Assembly: GCA_018806915.1 (NCBI GenBank)
Contig: JAGKQI010000073.1
Span: forward strand, 1,116,001 to 1,180,000
Length of the DNA: 64,000 nucleotides
Origin: Phytophthora colocasiae
Lineage: Eukaryota; Oomycota; Peronosporomycetes; Peronosporales; Peronosporaceae
Reading direction: 5' to 3'
A model generated the notes under the pieces. That model did not search any database. It was not told the DNA's origin and saw only the letters and a list, made by a program, of their open reading frames with translations. A program made the position numbers and the translations under genes. The stretch's first letter is position 1, and each line of letters starts with the position of its first letter. Of the stretch, positions 42,459-54,276 are shown one piece after another.

Positions 42459-45400
42459 ATGGCAGGAAATGGCCCCACAGAGTGTATCATGTCGCTGCTG
42501 GATCTGGGTTCCCTATCTGTAGCAGAAGAACTGCGTTTCATGGTCAGTGGTCGCTTCCGAATGCCACAACAAATCCAACTGGTGGATATCTTGACGGCAA
42601 TGCAGTCCACATGTACTCTCGTCAATGTAACATCCTGGTTCGCGCACCAATTTGACCCCACCGACGACGTAGAGCACTATCTGCAGGACCTCATTCGGAT
42701 GCACCACTACATTTCAGCACACAACCGTCAGCGCCCACTACGTAGTAGTCATCTTGGAAGCACTTCTGAGAGTAGCAGTGCTGCTGTAACGGGGCAATTG
42801 CTGCACTTTTACGCCTCCTTCGCAGACAGTAGAGACCGCCACCTTCTTACGAAAATCTACCAGACGCTGGGTCTTTCGCGAGCAGTAACGTACTGTGTCG
42901 TGGCGAATACATTGCCCTTCAAATTCCAGAAAGAGTTTCTCGATTTATTCGTCGAGGATCTCCCTGAGCTTCGAGAGTGGATCAACTGGATCGATGAACT
43001 GGACCATGCTACCAGTCGCAATGAAGATGCAATCGACGGACAAGACGTCTACGGACCGGGGTATGAGAGTGCTGTGAGTTTCGTAAGCAGAGCGATCCGA
43101 GAACACTGTTTATTGACGTGGCTTCAGCTACTGCGGCCACTGGATTCCCCCAAGAGGCTTGCGTTGATCGAAGCAGTCCACAAACTTCTCGCTGCATCGA
43201 ATAACAGCAGCTTTTGGGCGCCAACTACGAGCACGTTGAAGAAATTGGGCAGGTTTTATGAAACCACGGGCATTTCAGCAGCCAAACTCCTGGAGTTGGA
43301 CGTGGCAGTGCGTCTCGAGCTCGCCTTGCTGTTAGAAGAGTTCCCAACAATCATATTGATCACGATCTTCGCGAAATTCAATAGCGAGAAAATGATCCAC
43401 CTCGTAGTCAAACGGGGGTTGCCCTTCTTTCCGAAAAACGATCTGTTGAGGATGCTTGAGGCTCTGGATCCTGCCGAAGCCAGCGCTACCGAAGTGTTCG
43501 TGTCCACATTGTTCCATTTCGGACGGAAAAAGGTGGATTTCCTGCTCCTGTTCTTGTCCTTCTCGTCACAGAGTCAGCTTCGGTTTCTCGATCTCATGGT
43601 TGCAACGTTCAATTCGCCGTTGAACACAAAGTTACCTGGCCTCGAGGAAGAAGACCCCGAGGATGCCTTTGCGAGCCAAATTCATCTCCAAGGGAACTAC
43701 TTCCTGTTGAAATTCTTCCTTTTTGCTCGCCTCCGTTCTCCAGATCTCGTCATTCAAAAATTGTCCACTTTACCGACCGAAATGGCTCAGCAACTCATGT
43801 ACAACGTGGAAGTTCATTCAGCTGAAGACTTTTTAATACTTGGCCGAGGACTGGAGATTGTCGCACTTCCTTGTCTTCAACACTTTCTCCGCTTATTCCT
43901 CTCCATTCAGCTTGATTGGCGTGAAGCCCTTGTGATGCTAGTAGAAGAGATGCCGGGTGAAGACACGCTGCCACTGTACGATACGCTCCTCAGTCTGCAG
44001 AGCAACATCGCGACAAGTGGTAACGTTACGACTGTGCTCCAAATGCTGGGTGGTCTCGACAAGAAGGACAAGAGGCTGCTCTGCAAGGATATCCTTGCAA
44101 ACCATTCCGATGCACAGAATGGAGATGCCAGTCCGTCGTCCACCACTGAAATTCACGTCAAAGTTCTGCTGTATCTGTGCGAGTGCGAACTCGCTCGCCA
44201 CAAAGTGCTTCGACTGCTGCGAGCAATTCCTTTCCTGGAGTATGAGCACCTGCTGTACTTCCTACGTACTCAACGCATGCCCGAGCAAGTAGCGTTGACC
44301 CGCCTCATGCTGAGCATGCCCAGTGACGCCAATTGTCGTCTCTTGGCCAAGATGTCAGCATGGCAAACCGAAGCACTTGATGCCTTTTTCCAAGTTTTGC
44401 TGATGCTCGCTAAAGTGGAATATAAAATGTTCGCCAAGCTCGTGGGATCGAAATACGTCAATGCTGAACAGCTCGAGATCTTCATAACGGTGGCCGTCGA
44501 CATGATGAACCAAGCTTCTAGTCGAGAACTCGTGATTTTTGCAGCTGAACTACCCGTTCAAGTCCGTAATCTCCTCTTCGAAATGCTCACTGACCGCCCT
44601 GAAAAGGGGGTCCTCCTGCGCATCATTAGCTATTCAACTCGCGTTCCACCTGAGCTCATGCACATTCTCGTGGCTTTATTTCATCGGATGACGTGGGAAA
44701 TCCGTTCATCTTTCATCGAGCAGCTTCGAGTCTTGGAAGCAGTCAGTGACGTGCAAAGTCTTGCAGAAGTAGCGTCCAACCTCCAGGAGAATGAAGAGCT
44801 CCGTCTCATGGTTTTATTGTTCAACCCGTTGCAGATCCCCATCAGAATAAGTCTCGTAGATCTGTTCTTGAAGATCAGAGTCCACGAGAGGGCTCTGGTT
44901 CTTTCTCGGCTGGTCAAAATGCCTAAGAGCTTGGTAAGCTCCTTCTGCACAACAATGTGCAACCCAAATTGCGAAATCATTAGCCCTTCATTTTGCCGTG
45001 TTATCGGCTTGGTCGACACGAAATATCACGTTCCGTTACTTGGTTTACTGAAGAGCGAGCCCTTGTGGTATTTTATCCGTCTGATGGCTGAGTACTGCGA
45101 TAATGAGTCAAGACTGGAAGAAACCACAGAGCTCCTGAATCGAGTGGCTGACGTGGTGTGCCTATTTACACTCCAGGAGCACTTCCTGGTCTTGCGAGAT
45201 GTCATTCGAGGAGCTCTAGGCGATGCACTTCCCCTGGGTGACATCGTAGGCGTTCTTGCTTTATTTCCTAGCATACCCAGGCTGATAGAATTTCTCCGTT
45301 ATGTCGTGGGGTTTGCCAAGTATGCGCGCACCACTTTAATCTTCCGAGTTCTTTCCAAGTACCAGCATCCAGCGTTTATATTCGAGATGTGCCGCATTCT

Positions 45401-46738
45401 GGACTTGGACGATGCCGTTTTCGCATTGAAGCGGCTGGATCAAATGTGGCAACGTCGACATGAAGAGCTGGACATGGCGATAGAACCTCTCGCACGCGTG
45501 TACAGTAGTTGACTTTCTCTCACCCTCCGTTCAAGCGTTTTCTGATGATTCATTCTCCTCTGTACAGGTTCGCTGGGGGTAGTGCTCAAGTCAAGGATGA
45601 TTTCTGTGACCTCATTGTGGGCTTTAAGGGACTCTCAGCTGCACTCGATGACGATAAAGCTAACGGATCTACAGATCGCGTAGTCACACCTCGCGTCTTG
45701 GATCGTACTCGACATGATAAACTCACGAGTGACTCAGAAGATGAAAACAACAACGATGGTCTACTTCGACTGCCAACAACGACACCTCCTTCACATCAAC
45801 CAGTTCCTCTTAGTCACCACCTGCAACGAACGAGACCAGGTCAAGCGTTTCCTAGGAAAAGAACCGATCGGAAAGCCTGGTGGCAAGATCTGGACGATAC
45901 TTCGTTCCTCTTACTCCCAAGTGATCGGCATGACACAACTTCACCCCATCAAGCAGATTCACCCGTGAATACCCTCCCATCTGTGTTTGCTCTAACTGAG
46001 CAGCCACACTCTGGTCGTCTGAACAACAATGCTAACTCACCATTGCAGCTAAAGAATTCCGTGAGTTCGTCAGTAGAAACACTGCCAAAAATTCAGGCGG
46101 AATCGATTCAGCCGACCAAGAAACTCCAACAAGCACTCAATCCAAACGTTCAGGCGCAAACTAGAACAGAAGATCACGTCAATGGTGATACCCTCACTCG
46201 ATCCGAGTCAGCACCAGCAACATTGACGTTCGAGAATGACACTCAGTGGAGCAAACAGAAGCGATCACGTGGTGTAGCTGCAGCTCTTGACACTCCTCTG
46301 GAATTCCATATTGGTCGAGATAAAGGTGCCGATTTCCTCCAGAAGCAACGTGAACAAGTGTTCCAGGAGAAAGGAGCATCAAGAATCCGGCACGCGAGGA
46401 CTCCAGCAGCTCAAGCTCACGTTATGGAAGCTCGAGTATGTCGAGCATTGGGAAAGCGTCAAGTGACTTTGCAGACGGAATTATCCCCTCTGTTACGGCC
46501 TGATCGGCACACAGTAGCAAATGCTGTTGCTACACTGGCGAAGGCAGCGAAATTTCGAGAATCCGCACCACAAAGGTTTATCATGGAGGCTCCAATCTGC
46601 CAAAACCCTGCAAAAATCCTCATCAAAAAGCTTCCAGCCAGTCCAAAGCCTACAACACCTTCAAAACTAAGTGCAGACCCTGAGACGCACCGTAGCGGTG
46701 ACCGTGGTAATGTCCTACAGCCACATCAAGTGCAGTGA
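42459..46738 (+). CDS. Large orphan protein, two exons, 1,403 aa
   Basis: Exon 1 is 42459-45499 and exon 2 45568-46738, joined over a 68-nt GTACAG...ACAG intron. Read as separate frames they would be two genes overlapping by 4 bp. The ATG at 42,459 has an ACC-ATG-G context and is preferred over an upstream TTG. Residues 1-1,010 are Leu-rich helices in repeated 30-40 residue blocks (for example LLFLSFSSQSQLRFLDLM), suggesting an alpha-solenoid. The exon 2 part is polar and Thr/Ser/Pro-rich, with a charged helical patch near its end. I recognise no family. The divergent vWA/alpha-kinase paralogue starts 233 bp away, so the two share a promoter region. Confidence 0.75.
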
Positions 46739-46873
46739 CCAACACTCCTTTTTGACAGTTCAACAAGAAGTTGAACTTTGAACTGACCATCATTCTGTAG
46801 TCACTGTTTTGAAATACCAACATACTCATTTACGTTCAGAGTTCGCGTGGGGCGCGTGTGGCTCTTGCTCGAT

Positions 46874-48950
46874 ATGTTGCGGCGTCTCCCTCGGTCTGTA
46901 GCCCCTGTGGCGTGTATTTATGCTCTTCCTGCTTGATCCTTACGTCCTTTATGCTCTGTTCTCGCAGCTTCCAAGGCGCAGCGCTGTCGCTTACACGAGC
47001 TCGTGTGCATCCACGCTCTAATCTGCTGCATTTTTCGCCGTCAAGGGCTTCCCAGCTGCTCTTCTCAACGCTATCAGACTCTAAGGACAGTAAGGAACAA
47101 GATGGTATTGCTCCTAACCAGGTAATATTTTATGTTTTTTTTTTTTCATTTTATTTACTTACGTCGATATGGTACAGTCTCCAGTGGCGAAGGCTGGTGA
47201 ACTCAAGCGCCTATTGTCACTCTACAAGCCCGAGAAGAAGCCACTGGCTATCTCTATCTCTGCATTAGGTGTCTCCACGTTCATTACGATGTGTGTGCCT
47301 TACGGAATGGGTAAAGTCATCGATGTAGTGAGTGCAGGACCTGCTGCGGCAATGCCACTGCCTACTGTAGTGACTCTGCTTGGAGGACTTTTTGCTGTGG
47401 GATCCATCGCTAATATTATCCGTGTGGACACGAGCAACATGATCGGAGAGAGGATCACCAACAGGCTGAGACAGGACACGTACGCATCGATTTTGCGGCA
47501 GGAACTGGGCTTCTTCGACTCATCCAGAACGGGAGAGCTGCTGAATCGGCTAAGTGCTGACACGACGCTGATCGGAAAAGTACTGAGTGATAATGTGGCT
47601 GGAGGACTGCGTAGTACGGGGCAAGCGCTGGGGTCTATTACGATGATCTTAGTGACGTGTCCGCAACTGGCGATGGTGATGTTGTCTGTGGTTCCCCCGA
47701 TTGCGCTCGGTGCTGTGAGTTATGGTCGGTATGTGAAGACACTGACGACCAAAGTACAGACGCAGCTGAGTGAAGCTACCGAGGTGGCTGAAGAGAAACT
47801 TGGGAATATTCGCGTGGTTCGTTGGTTCGCGAAGGAACCGCATGAGGTGGAAGCCCACGGACAAAAAGTCGATGAGGTGCTCGCGCTAGCACGTAAACGC
47901 TCGCTAGCAAGTGCCACTTTCTTTGGCGGAGTGGATTTCGGTGTGAAGATGAGCATGCTCGGTGTGCTTGGATATGGTGGCCAAATGGTTGCTGACGGCC
48001 TTCTTACCAGCGGAGATCTTACGTCGTTCTTGCTGTACACACTCTACGTGGGTTTCTCGTTCGCGGGTCTATCTTCTTTCTACGCCGAGTTAATGAAGGG
48101 TATCGGAGCATCTTCCCGAGTGTTCGAGTTGCTTCACCGGCAACCGAAGATCCGAGTACCAGAGGGAGGCTGGGCACCACTCCCTGTCCCATTCACTGGC
48201 CACATTCAGTTTAAGGACGTTGCTTTCGCATACCCCACTCGCCCAGACTCGGAGATTTTCCGCGGCTTGAACCTGGAAGTGCTGCCAAATGAGACATTAG
48301 CACTCGTCGGCCCCAGTGGCTGCGGCAAGTCCTCAGTGACGTCACTGCTCGCTCGTTTCTACGAGCTAGATGGACCAGGATGCGGTGGAAACATCACGCT
48401 GGATGGAGCGGATATTTCCACACTTAACCCGGCGGAACTACGTGGCCTCATGGGTGCCGTTCCTCAAGAGCCACCGCTTTTCGCGTGTTCCATTCGAGAT
48501 AACATCGCCTACGGTTGCTCCGAAGGCCAAGATGCGACCTTGGATGACGTCATTCGTGCAGCAAAGACTGCGAATGCGCACGAGTTCATCATGTCGTTCC
48601 CTGACGGATATGACACGATTGTTGGAGAGCGTGGCCAAGCGCTTTCTGGCGGACAGAAGCAGCGAGTGGCTATTGCACGCGCACTGGTTAAGCGTCCTAA
48701 AATCCTGATCCTGGACGAAGCCACGTCAGCGCTGGACCCTGAAAGCGAGCGCCTTGTGCAGGATGCAGTGGATCGTGCTAAGCAAGGACGCACTGTGATT
48801 CTGGTAGCTCACCGCCTATCTACCATTAAGAGTGCTGACCGTATTGCCGTGATTTCAGACGGCCGAGTTGTGGAGCAAGGCACCTTCAACGAGCTCGCTG
48901 CTCGCCAGGACAGCACATTTTCCCAGGTGGTACTGAACGGACAGAATTAA
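46874..48950 (+). CDS. Mitochondrial ABC half transporter, ABCB10-like
   Basis: Three exons (46874-46911, 46968-47121, 47178-48950) encode 654 residues. The first two supply an Arg/Ser/Leu-rich, acid-free start (MLRRLPRSVAP, then HPRSNLLHFSPSRAS), a convincing mitochondrial targeting peptide. One six-helix membrane domain and one nucleotide-binding domain follow: Walker A GPSGCGKSS near 442, signature LSGGQKQR near 553, Walker B ILILDEATSALD near 573, and a HRLS switch histidine. Fused membrane plus single ATPase is a half transporter that dimerises. The closest known pattern is ABCB10/ABCB8 of the inner mitochondrial membrane. The substrate is not deducible. Reading only the third exon would miss the targeting peptide. 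Confidence 0.9.
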
Positions 48951-49131
48951 CTACAATGCCTCTGTTGCAGCAGGGAGGGTCGATATATAGAAACCAAAAT
49001 GTTTCCCACGTGACGGCTGATGCTGTATTGTGTGGCGAATGCTAACGATCTATTCCTCAAATGCAGGTTTGCTAGATCAAGAACAGTAAAGGTCAGTGTC
49101 CACTTCTTAGCAAAGCAATTCTGAGGCAAAC

Positions 49132-50595
49132 TTACACTTTCAAGTATTCCTTCGTGAAAAAGTCAAGCGACAAAGAACCAGTACGGACTGCAGACACTGC
49201 AGCAGCTCCACTGCCGCCTGGCGTTGTCGGGCGATTTCCATCATTGACTTCCCCTTTGCTCGACTTGCTGTTACCATCAAAATTTGAAAATGAGCTCGAG
49301 GTGTCGGGAAGACTGGCTGATGTATGCAGTGTTGGTAGTGGAGGTTCCACCCTCCGTTCGGATGGGTGAGAGCCCCAGCTCATTTCCAATGCGTCAGTAT
49401 TAACTATTGGTTTCTCGGGCGGGAACAAGTGGTTGTACAGGAAGGTGAGCACTTCATCGTGAGCTAACAAGCGTTCGATCAGCTGGACTCGGTCGTTGGA
49501 CGTGAAATCGTCTAACTCGACGTCAAATCTGGGTTGACGTGTTTTCTCCACGGGTTTATTGGAGAGACTTCGTTGTCCATCTCGATCTGCTTTCCCCAAG
49601 TTGGGCCCACAATCACGTCTTCGTCCAACTTCTTCCTTCACTGAATCTACACATTGCAAGAAGAATTTTTCCAGGATCGATTGTCCAGTACCCCCGTCAC
49701 GTCTCAACAACCGCTGCTGTCTCTTGATGGAGGTAAGTTCGTTGGATTTGTGCTGGAGTTCACGCTTCAAGTATCGAATTTGTTTCTTGAGTTTCTCCTC
49801 TCGTTCCTCAGCTAACAGTGTAGATTGACTCGTTAATGTCGCTTCCAGGTTTATTTGAGGTAAACCGTGAGCCCCCACTGCAGCCGGAGGGTCTTGAGAT
49901 CCCCGATGTCTAACTACTTTCGATCCTGATCTGGTTTGTGAGTCAAAAGACGGGAATACCCCAGAATCTGAATTGTTCCCAGGCACTGCTAGTCTCACGT
50001 CCAGTTCAGCTCGAAGCAGTTTGTTCTGCTTCTTGCAGGCTTTGAGCTGCTTTTCAAGCCAATTCCGATCTTCTTCGATGGCCCCCAAGTTCTCCTTCAT
50101 GTATTTGAGATCTTTCGTCATGGTGGTGGTAAACGCATCGAGTCGCAGAGCTTCTTTACGGTACCAGTCGCGCTCGTCCTCGATCTTCTTGATTTTCTCC
50201 GACTTGTTCTCGACGGTCTCGTTGCGGTGGATTTTCTCGCGCATTTCGTGGAGCTCCTTCTGGACGTTGTACATGTGGGCTCGATACGCTGCCAAGAAAT
50301 CGCGTTCCTGTCTTGCGAGCACTGCGCTGATCTTCTCAGACAAAGAACCGACAACGTCATGAAGCTGAGCGTGTTTCTCTCGAACGATTGTCATGCTGAT
50401 GCAAGAAACGAGCTTTAATAACAAACGAGATCGAGAAACTTCTACACAAGATAATGAACCGTACGCTGGTGTTTCATCGATGACGATGGTGCTGGAATTC
50501 GAAGCATTCCGATTCCCTGTAGCAGAGCCCGATGCCCGTTTAACGGACGTCAAGAAGGTCTCCTTGGAGAACACTTCCACATCCGCTTGATTCAT
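49132..50595 (-). CDS. Coiled-coil protein, 487 aa
   Basis: One frame of 487 codons. Residues about 70-330 are a strongly heptad-patterned coiled coil in two blocks (EKIKKIEDERDWYRKEAL and ENLGAIEEDRNWLEKQLK; then EEREEKLKKQIRYLKREL). The C-terminal 120 residues are low-complexity, Ser/Gly/Pro-rich. No signal or membrane segment is seen. Such proteins are common in centrosomes and flagella, which fits an organism with motile zoospores, but no specific family is recognised. Part of the first 70 residues may be an unspliced intron: the region around 50,450-50,400 contains plausible GT and AG sites. Confidence 0.7.
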   Translation of the reverse strand: MNQADVEVFSKETFLTSVKRASGSATGNRNASNSSTIVIDETPAYGSLSCVEVSRSRLLLKLVSCISMTIVREKHAQLHDVVGSLSEKISAVLARQERDFLAAYRAHMYNVQKELHEMREKIHRNETVENKSEKIKKIEDERDWYRKEALRLDAFTTTMTKDLKYMKENLGAIEEDRNWLEKQLKACKKQNKLLRAELDVRLAVPGNNSDSGVFPSFDSQTRSGSKVVRHRGSQDPPAAVGAHGLPQINLEATLTSQSTLLAEEREEKLKKQIRYLKRELQHKSNELTSIKRQQRLLRRDGGTGQSILEKFFLQCVDSVKEEVGRRRDCGPNLGKADRDGQRSLSNKPVEKTRQPRFDVELDDFTSNDRVQLIERLLAHDEVLTFLYNHLFPPEKPIVNTDALEMSWGSHPSERRVEPPLPTLHTSASLPDTSSSFSNFDGNSKSSKGEVNDGNRPTTPGGSGAAAVSAVRTGSLSLDFFTKEYLKV

Positions 50596-51621
50596 TGAGG
50601 CCTGCTTTCTGCTGCACCTACAGAGCCAAATACGAGAGACCAGACCCTTACCAGCAAAGTTGAATTCAAATGCGAAGTCACAACCCCCCGGAAATAGCGA
50701 GCACTTTGACCTGGAAACGCCTCAAAGTGTTCATTTATTAGTATCACTAGGTAGTCCCTAATGGCGAAACATTAAAGTCTCCAGGGGGGAGTGGGTGAAA
50801 CACTTAATTGCTCGCTAGTAGTAAAAAGCGGACCGCTGTGTAGAGACCAAAGCCGATAGCTCCCAGGGGAACTACTACTCACGGCCAAAGTTGTTCTTAT
50901 GGAAGGCCACGCTTTCGGATTCTTGAACACTTCTTTATCGACCTCTCTCGACACCACCGTCGCTTGCGCTTCCGTGAGCTTTAAGGACTTGGATCCAACG
51001 AGATTGTTGGCTTGGGTCTTCTGTCAATTAATGAATGCATTTCCCGATGGCCAGTGAATGCGTCTCTCTTCATTCTCGACATCTTTCTGTAATGATCCAT
51101 CGTTCACTGATTGTCTGCCCTTGAGGTGTTGAAAATGGTTGTTTTAGATCTCAGCGTCGTCGTCTGGAGTCGCACAGTTAGTGAGGGCGGTTCTTGTAGT
51201 GAAGATAATTACCAGAGTCGTAGGGAGACGTAGATGCGCGATCATTGCGACTGCAAAATGCTTCAGAAGTACGACAAGTGGCGACAAAAGCTCTACGTAT
51301 ACAAAGTGAGCTGCCTTGAAAACTATCAACATGTGAGCATTATTAAAATCCACTGGTAAACTTCCAGAGGTAATTCAGGTGTGCATTTGATAACTATCAT
51401 CGCGTAATTGTACATGTATCTTGAATCCAACGTAAATACAGTTTAATTCGACCGCTTTCCAAATGACACCGCGGCTCACTGGTAAGAATGTAGTCGTCGA
51501 TTAAGAAGACTTGAGGTGTCAGTTTGCTTTTTATACACGTAACTCAATCTCACTTCAATCACTTTGGCAACGCCAACGACGATTCGTCTTTTAAGGCCAA
51601 GAGCTTCTTCGTTTGACAGTA
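50596..51621. other. Long intergenic region between divergent genes
   Basis: About 1 kb separates the coiled-coil gene (minus) from the SPRY gene (plus). No convincing coding frame or RNA gene is seen. A CT-rich, initiator-like run (CTCACTTCAATCACTTT near 51,549) lies about 55 bp before the SPRY start. Confidence 0.45.
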
Positions 51622-54012
51622 ATGTTCCCAGCTACCCCAGTCCCCTCGATTTCTTCATTGCCACCTGCGGATATCTTCTACGACTCGGAAAGTGACGACA
51701 GTGATAGTGATGTCGACGAGCTTTTCAACACGGAAGATTTCGTCGCAGTAGCTGAAGATCTGTTGCTTGTGAAGCTGCAATGTTTCCATCCAAAACTGGA
51801 CGCTACTGGGTTAACCGCTGCATTCCAACGCGAGTTTAACGTCGTACGAGACCCTCAAGAGCTGGAGAGTCGACTGCAAAAGCTACAAGCTCCAGAGTTC
51901 CAAGCTCTGTTCGTGCTGTATTTGAAAGCGATCAGTATCGCTAAGGAATCCCAGTACACAACGAACCCAGGCTCTGGGATTCTACCCGAGTACCAACCGC
52001 TACTGGAAAGTACACGCACGTCCTGCGAGATTCAACTCTTCCAGATGATGTACGAGTTAGACAAGTCCCAGCATGAAGCTTCCGAGATGTTACTGGTCGA
52101 ATTGTCCGGTCGAAACTTCCCGAAGTACACGCGTTCAGTGTCAAAATCTGAGCTTCGTCGCTGCTGTAAAGGGATCGACGATTTATTCCGCCGTCAGGTT
52201 GAGGGGGAAACAACGGCTTCCCAGCAGGCCTTCACGTTGTACGCTGCTCAAACTTTGAACGAAAAGTTGTTGATCACCGACGCAGCCCCTAGATACGACT
52301 CGTGCGCAGTGTTTAACCACTTCGAGCAACCAATTTTCGACCGTCTCATATTATTCGCGAAGGACCCGGACGTTATCGAACGACTGAACTTGCAGCGACA
52401 ACAGCAAGTGGAAGCTGTCCGTATCAAGCAGCAGTTGTCACATCAACTTCGCTCCATCTTCGAGAAGCTTCAAGTGAAACAAGCCGAGAGACTGGAGAAA
52501 ATGCAGACGCAGGAGTTTGAGTTGATTAAAATCCAACTCGAGAAGAACCTGGAGGCAGATCTCCAGCATATTCGTCAGATGCACACAGCTCTTCTCAATC
52601 ACGAACGCGCTAAGATCAATGCCAAGTACGAGGAGCAGAAGACGATACTGAACGAGAAAGTCAAGAGTATGCAGCGTGACGCACTGGCATTGCAGAAGAA
52701 ATGCGACAGTAGTGGCTGGCACGGACTGGAAAGGATGATCATGACGACGTCGTTGCAGGTGGAGAGAATCTTCGGGACCAGTGAGTATCTCCTTCGACTT
52801 CTGATCCTCGCTGAGGATATCAATGCTGATCCATTGCGTCGTGCACTGGTGAAATACATCAGTGAGAAGGACAGATTGCAGCAGTTTATACTTCGCCGTG
52901 AACTCACCAGCAAGATGATCGCTGAAACGACTGTCCTGGCAATTCTTAAGGAGTCAACTACCAAAGATCTACAGGAGGTGGCAAGCTATGGAGCGAGCTT
53001 TATCCACCAGGACTTGGTGACGCGTGAACTCCATACTCGACAGGTTGAATTTGGGCGGTTCTTAGCGGGACTGACCAACGACAGACTTCGAGCTGCACGA
53101 CGTTACGCAGTTGCGAAGAAAAATACTGGCCAGACTTCTCATCTACCAGAAAACCAAGTCACTGATGAAGACGTTGCGCTTGATGCTGAGTTCGACCGCT
53201 TCGCTTCGGCACTAGAGGACTTTCCGGATATTTTATCACGAGAATTTACACGTCGTCGAGAGTTCTCGTGTGTGAAAATGGACAGCACTGACATCGAGCA
53301 ATTCGTTAGTTTCGCGGCTGAAGACTGTGTGTTGCAACTGGAAGCTTCGCATCGATACTGTACTGTGAACGCAACGAAGGAGCGTCGACAAGGAGAATCT
53401 GGAAAGTGGATGTTCGAGGTCACTGTGGATGTTTTCAAAGGAGATGGAGAGAGTTTGTTGATTGGATGGGAAGTTCCTCGTACAACTTCGACAGCAATTA
53501 CCCACGATACACCTCCGTTGCCAAACAAAGCAACAGTTCCAGTCGAACCGAGCTCCGTTGTGCCAGGAATTTCTCCAAGTGACGATGGTCGAAGCTACGG
53601 CGTAACGTGGCAAGCTGATGGTGGTCTGGATATGGGGATGCTGCATGCTAATGGCGTATCCAAGTCAGGGGTTCCGAGTTTCCGAGCTGGAGATGTCATT
53701 GGTTGTACTATCGACCAGGATGTGGCAGTACCTCAACTGCGGTTTTATCTGAACGGGGATCTCACGTTACCTCTACGCCGCACTACAAACAATCCCATTG
53801 GTATTGGAACCACACAGATACCCGAAACAGCGGACGCAGTAGAAGACCTGAACAACTTTGGTATTGCAGTCACCAATCCAGCGTATCGGTTGGTCCCTGT
53901 CGTCTCCATGTACTCGTCGAGCAAGAAACCACAAATGCGCGTAACGTTTAACTTTCGGGGCGAGTTTAAATTCCCAATTACAGGGTTTGACCCCTTCGGT
54001 GCTCCATTGTAA
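51622..54012 (+). CDS. SPRY-domain protein with coiled coil, 796 aa
   Basis: Start at the ATG at 51,622; the frame extends 9 bp further up only through TTG. An acidic, Ser/Asp-rich stretch (residues 16-37) comes first, then helical segments, with a long coiled coil near residues 255-365 (QQQVEAVRIKQQL, then ERAKINAKYEEQKTILNEKV). The last 230 residues form a SPRY domain: KWMFEVTVDVF, LLIGW, SYGVTWQADGG, FRAGDVIGCTID, LRFYLNGD. SPRY domains bind peptide ligands. The domain combination does not match a named family I know. Confidence 0.85.
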   Translation: MFPATPVPSISSLPPADIFYDSESDDSDSDVDELFNTEDFVAVAEDLLLVKLQCFHPKLDATGLTAAFQREFNVVRDPQELESRLQKLQAPEFQALFVLYLKAISIAKESQYTTNPGSGILPEYQPLLESTRTSCEIQLFQMMYELDKSQHEASEMLLVELSGRNFPKYTRSVSKSELRRCCKGIDDLFRRQVEGETTASQQAFTLYAAQTLNEKLLITDAAPRYDSCAVFNHFEQPIFDRLILFAKDPDVIERLNLQRQQQVEAVRIKQQLSHQLRSIFEKLQVKQAERLEKMQTQEFELIKIQLEKNLEADLQHIRQMHTALLNHERAKINAKYEEQKTILNEKVKSMQRDALALQKKCDSSGWHGLERMIMTTSLQVERIFGTSEYLLRLLILAEDINADPLRRALVKYISEKDRLQQFILRRELTSKMIAETTVLAILKESTTKDLQEVASYGASFIHQDLVTRELHTRQVEFGRFLAGLTNDRLRAARRYAVAKKNTGQTSHLPENQVTDEDVALDAEFDRFASALEDFPDILSREFTRRREFSCVKMDSTDIEQFVSFAAEDCVLQLEASHRYCTVNATKERRQGESGKWMFEVTVDVFKGDGESLLIGWEVPRTTSTAITHDTPPLPNKATVPVEPSSVVPGISPSDDGRSYGVTWQADGGLDMGMLHANGVSKSGVPSFRAGDVIGCTIDQDVAVPQLRFYLNGDLTLPLRRTTNNPIGIGTTQIPETADAVEDLNNFGIAVTNPAYRLVPVVSMYSSSKKPQMRVTFNFRGEFKFPITGFDPFGAPL

Positions 54013-54276
54013 AACTATTAAACGACATTGGTATTTCGCTGGAGAAACTTTGTTTGCAAGCGTGTCTTCTGGAGAATCTCAGTTGTCGACGCAAACGAAG
54101 ACGTTCAACTCCAACCACTCAGTTGCCGAAGAAGAGCTTTTCAATTTTTACCGCTGCTCGGAGCAGAAGCTCCTAAGTTATTACAACAACCGTTAGCCTG
54201 GGAAAGTGTTTCTTGAAAGATAATGACGACTACGGGGCTTCTCTTTTCACTTGTCTTCTTGCTGTCAGTTGCAGCA

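Noticed and set aside
45509..46738. Separate 409-residue gene
   Set aside because: A GT-AG intron joins it in frame to the preceding exon, and its first codons lie in the intron.
54223..54276. Secreted effector signal peptide
   Set aside because: Better explained as leader or intron end before the ATG at 54,277; kept as a finding to test.
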